DNA from: Planctomycetota bacterium
GTDB taxonomy: Bacteria; Planctomycetota; Phycisphaerae; Sedimentisphaerales; Anaerobacaceae
Length of the DNA: 8,458 nt
Assembly: GCA_023135255.1 (NCBI GenBank)
Contig: JAGLTN010000096.1
Location: 1-8,458, forward strand
Direction: 5' to 3'
Shown here: one piece after another, positions 1-5,803 of the stretch
How positions within the stretch are numbered: position 1 is the stretch's first letter
Layout: every line of letters starts with the position of its first letter
Translations under genes and position numbers: made by a program
Notes under the pieces: model-generated
Told to the model about the DNA's origin: nothing
The model's input: the letters and a program-made list of their open reading frames with translations, nothing else
Database searches by the model: none

Positions 1-851
1 GTATCATCAACCTTGCACCATGCCGCAATAGTAATAGCCGAGCTGGGTCTGTCTGCCTGTGTTGTTGCAGTCACATCAAGAGAATCCGCTGCTGTCCCGC
101 CAAACACTGCATCAGCGCCGCTTCGGCCATAAATATAACCTGTCACGTCACCAGCGACCGTAGCATCATTACCATAGCCTGAACCGTCAGTAACTGTAGC
201 TCCAACACTTTCAAAACCATAGTACATCATCATGCCGGGCATCGGAGTTACTGTCAGGTTTTCAATATAAGAGCCGCTGGCCTGAGGAAACTTCACTTTA
301 TAAGCTCCTGTACCACCAACACCGTCACCTGCATTTGCTGTCCAACCAAGATCTGCGGCATTTTGTACTGCTTCGGCACTTTCATCTGAGAAGTACTTAT
401 CAGCAACAACCACACCATCAGTAACCGTAGTTCCGTCCGGCTGAGGATTTGTCGTACTTGAAGTTGCGACAAAATCAACAGGGCTGCCATTCAGAGACAT
501 TTTCCACAAGCCGTTAGAACGATCCAGCATGAATACATAGCTGTTCACTCCGGAGAGGCTGACATTATACCGATAAGGCCCATAATCTGAATCGACCTCA
601 ATATAGGTACCTGTAAAATCTACAGGCATCATCCAGCTGTCACCGCCATCATCATTTAGCCTACGGAAGTTAATTGTAGTGTCATTGCCTCCTGTGTCAT
701 AATCAAAAGCAATAACAATGACATCGCCGGGGCCGGCCACAATATTGTGATCATAGCCCACGCTTGACAAATCGATAGTATCTGCGAAAGCACCTACACA
801 CAACATCAGTGTAAGGCACACAGCTACTAAGCCAAAATATTTTTGTTTCAT
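1..851 (-). CDS. Secreted LamG-domain protein, C-terminus beyond the left edge
   Basis: This frame is open from an ATG at 851 to the window edge (283 codons visible), so the protein is partial. Residues 1-23 form a Sec signal peptide: MKQK, a hydrophobic core, then a likely cut after AFA. Residues 24-200 are rich in Gly, Asp, Thr and Ser, read as beta-sandwich-like, and match no family I recognise. From about residue 208 a LamG/concanavalin A-like jellyroll begins: YYGFES, then DGSGYGNDATV, a GGTAADSLDV strand, and ITIAAWCKVDD, which is the usual N-terminal half of that fold. Such proteins are exported and bind glycans or sit on the cell surface; a C-terminal sorting motif could follow outside the window. 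The start is supported by AAGGA at 862-866, 10 nt upstream, and by the signal peptide beginning there. It has its own promoter and an unusual leader. Export and LamG are well supported; the ligand is unknown. Confidence 0.85.
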   Translation of the reverse strand, partial: MKQKYFGLVAVCLTLMLCVGAFADTIDLSSVGYDHNIVAGPGDVIVIAFDYDTGGNDTTINFRRLNDDGGDSWMMPVDFTGTYIEVDSDYGPYRYNVSLSGVNSYVFMLDRSNGLWKMSLNGSPVDFVATSSTTNPQPDGTTVTDGVVVADKYFSDESAEAVQNAADLGWTANAGDGVGGTGAYKVKFPQASGSYIENLTVTPMPGMMMYYGFESVGATVTDGSGYGNDATVAGDVTGYIYGRSGADAVFGGTAADSLDVTATTQADRPSSAITIAAWCKVDD

Positions 852-853
852 GG

Positions 854-895
854 TCACACCATCCTTTCAGAAATGAATAAAAGTTTTTCACACAT
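854..895 (-). CDS. Candidate 13-codon leader ORF before the LamG gene
   Basis: The frame ATG TGT GAA ... GTG TGA encodes MCEKLLFISERMV and stops 2 nt before the ATG of the LamG gene. It is preceded by GGAGGA at 903-908 with a 7-nt gap, the best Shine-Dalgarno match in the window and better placed than the LamG gene's own AAGGA, which lies inside this small frame. A ribosome ending at 854 would be at the LamG start, so translational coupling is a natural reading. The peptide itself has no recognisable domain. Alternatively, GGAGGA is a standby ribosome site or chance. Its position and signal are visible; expression is inferred. Confidence 0.4.
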   Translation of the reverse strand: MCEKLLFISERMV

Positions 896-1073
896 AATGC
901 GCTCCTCCAAAAATAAAGTCAGCATTATAAATTACGTCACTCCAGCCACTCGCTCGAATAACAATTCTTAACTTACAAATATTCTTAAAAAAACGTGTGC
1001 TTAGAAAACAAGCCTGTTGCCAGATTACATCTCCGAAAGAATCTGGAATTGCGAAAATTTCACCACACCACAT
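888..1073 (-). CDS. Uncertain 61-codon ORF in the LamG leader
   Basis: The ATG lies about 15 nt downstream of the predicted transcription start, with a weak GAGAAG 6 nt before it. Its last codons (GTG TGA) overlap the ATG of the 13-codon frame by 8 nt. The product starts MWCGEIF and ends FGGAHYV; it is Trp-, Phe- and Cys-rich, has no clear signal peptide or membrane segment, and matches no family I know. It spans the stem-loop at 1020-1046. It may be a leader peptide, a decayed gene, or a chance frame in non-coding RNA. Its fit between promoter and downstream start is the only positive evidence. Confidence 0.25.
   Translation of the reverse strand: MWCGEIFAIPDSFGDVIWQQACFLSTRFFKNICKLRIVIRASGWSDVIYNADFIFGGAHYV
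903..908 (-). promoter_or_regulatory. Strong Shine-Dalgarno GGAGGA
   Basis: GGAGGA on the minus strand, followed 7 nt later by the ATG at 895. It is 51 nt upstream of the LamG ATG, too far to serve that start directly, so it either drives the 13-codon frame or acts as a ribosome standby site. Confidence 0.5.
1020..1046 (-). promoter_or_regulatory. Stem-loop in the LamG leader
   Basis: CCAGATT and AATCTGG form a perfect 7-bp stem around a 13-nt loop; TCT and AGA within it could stack further. No T-run follows, so it is not a terminator by itself. It lies about 45-70 nt after the predicted transcription start and inside the 61-codon frame. It may be a regulatory or stabilising 5' structure. 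Confidence 0.4.
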
Positions 1074-1096
1074 AGTTAACTTCTCACTGACTCCTG

Positions 1097-1125
1097 AACA
1101 TACGCGATAAAAAGCCCTATGTCAA
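1097..1125 (-). promoter_or_regulatory. Sigma70-type promoter for the LamG gene
   Basis: On the minus strand a perfect -35 TTGACA (1125-1120) is separated by exactly 17 nt from the -10 TATGTT (1102-1097, 4 of 6 to TATAAT). Transcription would start near 1088-1091. It lies after the end of the dehydrogenase and points at the LamG gene, leaving a leader of about 235 nt. This makes the LamG gene a separate transcription unit from the sulfatase operon, unless there is readthrough. Confidence 0.65.
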
Positions 1126-1138
1126 GCCTAAAATAGTT

Positions 1139-1179
1139 CAAAAACTCTTTTTGAGCCGTAAAACAATCTTTTTTACCGG
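1139..1179 (-). terminator. Possible terminator of the sulfatase-dehydrogenase operon
   Basis: Two inverted repeats follow the dehydrogenase stop by 66 nt. The first (1179-1156) pairs GTAAAA with TTTTAC, plus CC with GG across one bulged G, around a 7-nt loop. The second (1153-1139) is CAAAAA-GAG-TTTTTG. The stems are AT-rich and the T-run is inside the second hairpin rather than directly after a GC-rich stem, so this is a weak candidate. Its place between the operon end and the next promoter is the main support. Confidence 0.35.
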
Positions 1180-1244
1180 ACTTTAGTTTGGCAACCTTGA
1201 AACTTGCCTGTCAAATACCGCTAATTCAAAACCCTAAAGCAGCA

Positions 1245-2903
1245 TTACGGAAATGCGAGTAGCTTTTTCTCAGCCTGTAAAGTCCACAATCCGCTATCGA
1301 GTTTTTCGGCTATTTGAGGGAAATCATTCTGTAAATCTTCTAATTTGATGAGTTTTAGATTTTTACAGGCAGGATAAACGATGATTTTACCGGCAATAGA
1401 ACGATTTTCCACAGCCCGGATACCCTCAACAGCAGCTCCAAGACCGGCAACCGCTGCTACTGAAACATTTGTGTCCAGCTTTTTAGATTTGACTTTTTCA
1501 AGAACGAGCTTCATATCCTCCAGCGTAGAGCCGCTTGTGCCAATAAAATATAATTTTTCAGCTATGTAAACGTCCAGATCGATATCAGCTACAACATCTA
1601 CAGGAATACCGGCAAAAATATTTATCCGACCATTTGCGTTACAGCTTTTAACCGCTTGTGATACTAACTGCCCCACCGGCGCCATCAAAGAAATATAATC
1701 AAATTTTTCTTCAGGGTTTGCTTTCGCAGCGTTGTAAGGCCGATAATCTACATTACTTTTTTCTGCCAAAGGCTTAACGATTTTCGTAAGAGCTTCTAAC
1801 CTTTCGTCACTCACATCACCTGCATAGACAACGATACCATCAATCCCCTGACAGACATTGCGTACAACATGCATCAGCCCCATAGGACCGCCCGCGCCGA
1901 CCACATTGATCTTATCGCCTGGGCGTATCTCATCTGTCTCGGGAATATTTCGCATTGCCTCAGCAGGGTTACAGCCAACAGTGCCCGTTATTCTGATGTT
2001 GCCGTAATGCACCCTTCCAATAGCCATGGAAACTTCTCTGCCAATCTCACCGCCACAAAGAACAATATTAAGTAACCCATGATTTGCTACCATCGGCACA
2101 AGCGATTCGATAACAGCTGCATCGCTGCCGAAATATATCACATCATCAAAACTACTGCCTTGTGCAAGAGAAGAAAGTTCAGATACCTTTTCCACAACCA
2201 CATCTGTTTCCAATTGCTGCGAATCTGATACTAATGTTATAGAAGCAGGCTTGCCGAATTCGACTAAAAAATCATTAAACAATTTACTATCAAAAGCATT
2301 ACCGACAACCAGCATATTACCACCTGCTTTAATTGTTACCCTCTCGCTTGAAGCATAAGCATCTTCCACACATGCCCAGGGCTCAACCAAAGCTGCCGCT
2401 GAGGCGGGAAGATCATCGCTGACTTCAATAAACATCGATTGACCATCCGGAGCGGTTATCACCCTTTCATCAACAAGGACATATTCCTGCAACGCCCCTT
2501 CAAAATTATAACCAAACGCACCGTTGGAGCTTTTTGTCTTTATCCATCTGAAATCCGCCTGAACAAGATAACGTCCGCCCTCTTTATGATTGGCAACTTT
2601 ATCACCTGCCTTAATAACAGTGACCACCGCTTCATGACCCGGAACTGCCGGCAGTTCGCCTGGGACATAACTGGGCAAGTCCTCCAATATTTCTTTATCG
2701 ATGCCGGAAATAACTTCACTCTTGCGAGGATGATTCGAAAACTGCTTTAATAATTTAAGGTCAGAAAAACAAAGCCCAACCACTTCTACCTTGCAAAGCA
2801 TCTGATAGTCGCCGACATCGGGTACTTTTTTAGAATCGTTGAAAATTAGCTCATCTGGACCAACTAATTGTACTGCACGCTGAGTTTTCGGTAAACTTGC
2901 CAT
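1245..2903 (-). CDS. SorE-like medium-chain (zinc) sugar dehydrogenase with duplicated Rossmann region
   Basis: Cytoplasmic, 552 residues, much longer than the usual 340-410 of the MDR superfamily. Residues 9-190 are the GroES-like catalytic domain with the expected zinc ligands: Cys45 (GLCFSD), His90-Glu91 (PGHE) and Glu174 (VEPWAC). The four-cysteine structural-zinc lobe is absent. Residues 194-320 are a degenerate Rossmann unit (VVGNAFDSK in place of a glycine-rich loop). Residues 328-510 are a second, intact one (VVGAGGPMG at 334-342), including INIFAGIP and FIGTSGSTLEDM. Those motifs and RYLVQA (111-116) resemble, from memory, L-sorbose-1-phosphate reductase (SorE). Residues 511-552 are an extra tail. 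It likely interconverts a sugar or sugar phosphate and its keto form with NAD(P). It begins 15 bp after the FGE-fusion gene; AAGGA overlapping that gene's stop, 12 nt upstream, is the likely ribosome site. MDR assignment is firm; the substrate is unknown. Confidence 0.85.
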   Translation of the reverse strand: MASLPKTQRAVQLVGPDELIFNDSKKVPDVGDYQMLCKVEVVGLCFSDLKLLKQFSNHPRKSEVISGIDKEILEDLPSYVPGELPAVPGHEAVVTVIKAGDKVANHKEGGRYLVQADFRWIKTKSSNGAFGYNFEGALQEYVLVDERVITAPDGQSMFIEVSDDLPASAAALVEPWACVEDAYASSERVTIKAGGNMLVVGNAFDSKLFNDFLVEFGKPASITLVSDSQQLETDVVVEKVSELSSLAQGSSFDDVIYFGSDAAVIESLVPMVANHGLLNIVLCGGEIGREVSMAIGRVHYGNIRITGTVGCNPAEAMRNIPETDEIRPGDKINVVGAGGPMGLMHVVRNVCQGIDGIVVYAGDVSDERLEALTKIVKPLAEKSNVDYRPYNAAKANPEEKFDYISLMAPVGQLVSQAVKSCNANGRINIFAGIPVDVVADIDLDVYIAEKLYFIGTSGSTLEDMKLVLEKVKSKKLDTNVSVAAVAGLGAAVEGIRAVENRSIAGKIIVYPACKNLKLIKLEDLQNDFPQIAEKLDSGLWTLQAEKKLLAFP

Positions 2904-2918
2904 AGGTATTATAATTCC

Positions 2919-5597
2919 TTATTCTATTTTAACATTTGCTGCACATCGAAAACCAATTGTAGCACATCTGTCAAGTCCCGGATACATCAGTATAAATTTT
3001 GTATGGCTGTCACAAGGCCTGGGCCCGCCTTTGACATACCAATCACTGCCTTTGGCATTAAAGTAACTGCCTCCCCTTATCATCACAAACCGCGTATGAC
3101 CGTCATCACGATAACTTTCTGTCCACTGCCAAACGTTACCGCTCATATCGTAACAGCCATAAGGACTCCTGCCCTCCGGATGAGCTTTGACCGCCTCTGT
3201 TCTGTCACCTGTAGTATTGCATTTATCAGCGTCAAATTCATTGCCCCAAGGCCACTTTCTCCCATCATCACCCTGCGCCGCTAACTGCCATTCAAACTCA
3301 GTCGCTAATCGTTTGCCCGCCCATTCAGCATAAGCTCGCGCATCATCAATATCAACATAAACAACCGGATGGTCAGCCAATTCAGCAGGCATTTGGCCGT
3401 CTCGCCAATGCTTCAGAAAGTTAGTTTTGCACTCAGGCTTATATCCAGACTCCTGCAAAAACCTCTTAAACTGCTCATTTGTCACTAAGGTTTCATCGAT
3501 AAAGAAAGGCTTTATGTTAACAGTACCAATATTATGGGTGATCTGTCCATTCCATGGATGACCAATAATATAATCCTTAAACCATTTTTCCTCTGGCGCA
3601 TCAGGATCCGGGTAACAGCCGCACTCTCTGCGCCTGTGATTAAGCTTCATAGTAAAATTCTGACCGGGAACATATACCATACCTTCAGGTCTCGAATCCA
3701 TGCTGACAGCTTTACTGCTGCCGACTGGTTTGGCAAATCTGATGTCACTGCGACTTTGCCTGTTATCGGCTTTTGGTAAAGGCGTTGAATAAAGTTTAGC
3801 CTGTCTTGCTAAAAGGTTTTTTATTTTATCATTTATCTTTGACCTGCGAATCGCCAGTACACAACCAATGGTATCGAGCGGGCTTGCTATTTGCACTTTC
3901 TCCTCGCCAGGTTTCCACGCCTGGATTTCTTGGCCTGTCCACAAGTCATAATATACCGTATCATCACCGCTGGGCATTTCAAACAAAGGCTGATTCCGCA
4001 GCTTTTTGCCCGAATAATTAAGTATCGTAAAAATGGTAATTCCGTCACCATACCATTTATGAGCAAATACTTTATCAGCCACCGTCGGATAAAAAGGCTC
4101 CCAGTTCCTGCTCGTAAAGATATCTGCAAAACATCGCAATATACCAACAGACATCTTCCAGTCTTTGCTGTCATCGGCTTTCCAGGGCATGTATGTACCA
4201 AAAACATTTTCCCATATTTTCATTCCGCTGCCGTTAAAAAATGCTGATTTTATCTCGCTCTGATGGCTCATATCCCACCGTTTTATCTGGTACTGCATGT
4301 GTCTGGGTTCGATCCATTTCAAGTGCAGCATCCCAGGCGGGGTCTTATCTTCAAAATACTGTGCCCAAGACCCGCTGCAAAAGGGAAGCTGAGTGATAGC
4401 GATATTGCACTCCGGTACAAGCGATATCCCATTTTTGCTTTTATCACACAATCGCCTCAGTGACATCTTCGCCTCAGTCATAGTATCAAGAAATATTCCG
4501 TCCGCATCTATCTCTTTAAGCAGTTCAACAAGCATCTGCTCATCGCTTTTATCCTCTCTGGTGGTTCCGATGTCCCACGGGTTGTAATTGATAAACACCT
4601 TAACGCCTCTTTTGTGTGCTCCAGCAACGAGTTTGCGTATCGCCGGCAGACCTCCGGGCATGTCCTTATAAAAATCAAACTGGTTTCTCTCATCCACTCC
4701 GATCCTCGGATACGCCTGCCATAACAATATCGAATCATAACCGCCAAACTGCTGCTGACCATCATCAAGAAAACTGTTCAGCTTATACCCTGTCTGACCG
4801 TCATAAAAACTGCTGTCATACATGAATGTAAAATGACACGAAAAGTTTTTCGTTACCCATTCAAGTTCAGGCCTATCATAAATACTAAGATCCAGCTTTG
4901 TACTGTAATTTGGATTACTCTTAATCAGTTTTGTTACAGCACCATTTCTTTTCTTATCGTTTACAGAGATATCAATTTTTCTGATATCAATTTTTCCTGC
5001 CGTTTTATCGTATGTTGCATCCATCCCAAAAATTGGAATGACCCACTGTGTTTCACAGTCAAACTCAGGCACAACTACCTTTGTCACGTATGTGCTGAAT
5101 TTCCTATCCTTTTTAATAGCAATATGCTTTACTACAGATGACCAGCCTTTCTTGGAATTGTCAACTTTATCATGAACATCAAAAGCAATACAAAAGTTGT
5201 TATTTCCCTCAACCCAGCGGGCATCTATAGTAACAACAATTTCTTCTCTCCTTTTAAGACCAAGTGTTTTTGCGATTATCTGGTCGGTTCTTATCCACGC
5301 TCTTGGTGGCTTATAATCGATAATTATTTTCTGAAAATTTTTGCCGTTTATAACATCTTGCCTGTACTTGTGAAGGTTTTTCAACCACAACTCATAATCA
5401 ATATCTTTGCTCGGCGGGGCAATAAATCGCCCGTATTTCTTACCAAGCTCGACCCCTTCAACCTTGAGCTTATCCCACTTACAACTTTTATCACCCTGAT
5501 AGCTGTTCAAAGGGATTCCCGCTTCTAAAATAGTAAAAGTCATTAATGTTGCAAAAAAGATTTGTAATAATAACCCAAGCCGGCTTTTTGACCTCAT
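2919..5597 (-). CDS. Secreted TIM-barrel glycosidase-like protein fused to an FGE (SUMF1)-like domain
   Basis: 892 residues. Residues 1-26 are a Sec signal peptide (basic start, hydrophobic 8-24). Residues 30-250 are probably beta-rich. About 255-500 read as a TIM barrel: GYDSILLW (286-293), GVKVFINYNPW (331-341), ADGIFLD (365-371) and LVPEC (393-397). Asp371 and Glu396 are possible catalytic acids, but I cannot name a CAZy family. About 505-585 resemble the beta domain that often follows such barrels. After a linker (598-639), residues 640-890 are an SUMF1/FGE-like domain: MVYVPG, FFIDETLVTNEQF, AYAEWAGKRLATEFEW, WPWGNEF, DMSGNVWQWTE, IRGGSY, IGFRCA. By alignment to GGSY, the two catalytic cysteines of true FGE correspond to Asn847 and Asp852, so sulfatase activation is unlikely; binding or another chemistry is possible. 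A Cys-containing insert (RECGC, 657-661) precedes PFFID. GGAG about 9 nt upstream supports the start. Secretion and the FGE fold are firm; glycosidase activity is inferred. Confidence 0.8.
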   Translation of the reverse strand: MRSKSRLGLLLQIFFATLMTFTILEAGIPLNSYQGDKSCKWDKLKVEGVELGKKYGRFIAPPSKDIDYELWLKNLHKYRQDVINGKNFQKIIIDYKPPRAWIRTDQIIAKTLGLKRREEIVVTIDARWVEGNNNFCIAFDVHDKVDNSKKGWSSVVKHIAIKKDRKFSTYVTKVVVPEFDCETQWVIPIFGMDATYDKTAGKIDIRKIDISVNDKKRNGAVTKLIKSNPNYSTKLDLSIYDRPELEWVTKNFSCHFTFMYDSSFYDGQTGYKLNSFLDDGQQQFGGYDSILLWQAYPRIGVDERNQFDFYKDMPGGLPAIRKLVAGAHKRGVKVFINYNPWDIGTTREDKSDEQMLVELLKEIDADGIFLDTMTEAKMSLRRLCDKSKNGISLVPECNIAITQLPFCSGSWAQYFEDKTPPGMLHLKWIEPRHMQYQIKRWDMSHQSEIKSAFFNGSGMKIWENVFGTYMPWKADDSKDWKMSVGILRCFADIFTSRNWEPFYPTVADKVFAHKWYGDGITIFTILNYSGKKLRNQPLFEMPSGDDTVYYDLWTGQEIQAWKPGEEKVQIASPLDTIGCVLAIRRSKINDKIKNLLARQAKLYSTPLPKADNRQSRSDIRFAKPVGSSKAVSMDSRPEGMVYVPGQNFTMKLNHRRRECGCYPDPDAPEEKWFKDYIIGHPWNGQITHNIGTVNIKPFFIDETLVTNEQFKRFLQESGYKPECKTNFLKHWRDGQMPAELADHPVVYVDIDDARAYAEWAGKRLATEFEWQLAAQGDDGRKWPWGNEFDADKCNTTGDRTEAVKAHPEGRSPYGCYDMSGNVWQWTESYRDDGHTRFVMIRGGSYFNAKGSDWYVKGGPRPCDSHTKFILMYPGLDRCATIGFRCAANVKIE

Positions 5598-5803
5598 ATT
5601 AAATTCTCCATATTAAAAATTAAGCAAATAGCATTCTTAAAAGATTATTATTCAAAACGATTATATTTTCGTTTCTCCTTGATCCTGGCGGTAAGATTGC
5701 AAAACATAAAGTTATCAGAAACAGCGAGACAAACACTGCATCAGACCATTGGTCTGTAGTTGTTGAAATTAAACAATAAGATTTTTAATCAGCTTTTAAC
5801 CTT
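5598..5803. other. 206-bp gap between sulfatase and FGE-fusion genes
   Basis: Most of this gap is the EEP gene relic on the plus strand. On the minus strand GGAG near 5608-5611 serves the downstream gene, and a TATAAT at 5665-5660 has no recognisable -35 at 16-18 nt, so a separate promoter here is unconvincing. No terminator is evident after the sulfatase stop. The two flanking genes may still share a transcript. Confidence 0.5.
5659..5779 (+). pseudogene. C-terminal relic of an EEP-family (endonuclease/exonuclease/phosphatase) gene, frameshifted
   Basis: On the plus strand 5659-5679 reads DYIFVSP. One extra T at about 5680 then shifts the frame, and 5681-5779 reads on through DPGGKIAKHKVIRN to SDHWSVVVEIKQ and a TAA. 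Together these match the C-terminal end of EEP proteins, where a conserved DYIF strand is followed by the catalytic SDH motif (usually SDHxPV) and a hydrophobic strand. The N-terminal 80-90% is missing: in-frame homology fades about 40-60 bp from the start of the FGE-fusion gene, which is oppositely oriented. The relic converges with the sulfatase, its stop lying 24 nt from the sulfatase stop. EEP proteins often sit in polysaccharide or phosphate loci. The motif pair, correct spacing and terminal stop make chance unlikely, but it is short and recognised by eye only. Confidence 0.6.

Larger units (their letters stand above)
852..1244 (-). other. 393-bp intergenic region: terminator candidate, promoter and long leader
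   Basis: This gap separates the end of the dehydrogenase from the LamG gene. Reading the minus strand, it holds first two AT-rich inverted repeats (1139-1179), then a sigma70-type promoter (1097-1125), then a leader of about 235 nt containing a stem-loop (1020-1046), a 61-codon frame (888-1073) and a 13-codon frame (854-895). The motif TTAAGAAT also occurs twice within about 25 nt on the minus strand (near 965-990). I recognise no known riboswitch class here. Confidence 0.7.

Noticed and set aside
293..490. 65-codon minus-strand frame
   Set aside because: It is an out-of-frame shadow within the LamG gene, whose frame carries a signal peptide and recognisable motifs.
1160..1240. GGCAA/TTGCC and CTTTAG/CTAAAG pairs just after the dehydrogenase stop as a terminator
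   Set aside because: The stems are short with a large loop and no T-run follows; the inverted repeats at 1139-1179 are a better, though still weak, candidate.
3887..4247. 106-codon minus and 118-codon plus frames
   Set aside because: Both are shadows of the FGE-fusion gene, whose frame is continuous with barrel and FGE motifs on either side.
5660..5665. TATAAT on the minus strand upstream of the FGE-fusion gene
   Set aside because: No -35-like hexamer lies 16-18 nt upstream and there is no extended -10 TG; the region is AT-rich and encodes part of the EEP relic on the other strand.
5742..5756. Perfect inverted repeat CAGACC-ATT-GGTCTG between convergent sulfatase and EEP relic, possible terminator
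   Set aside because: The 6-bp stem is not followed by a T-run on either strand and sits within codons of the EEP relic, so it is probably chance.
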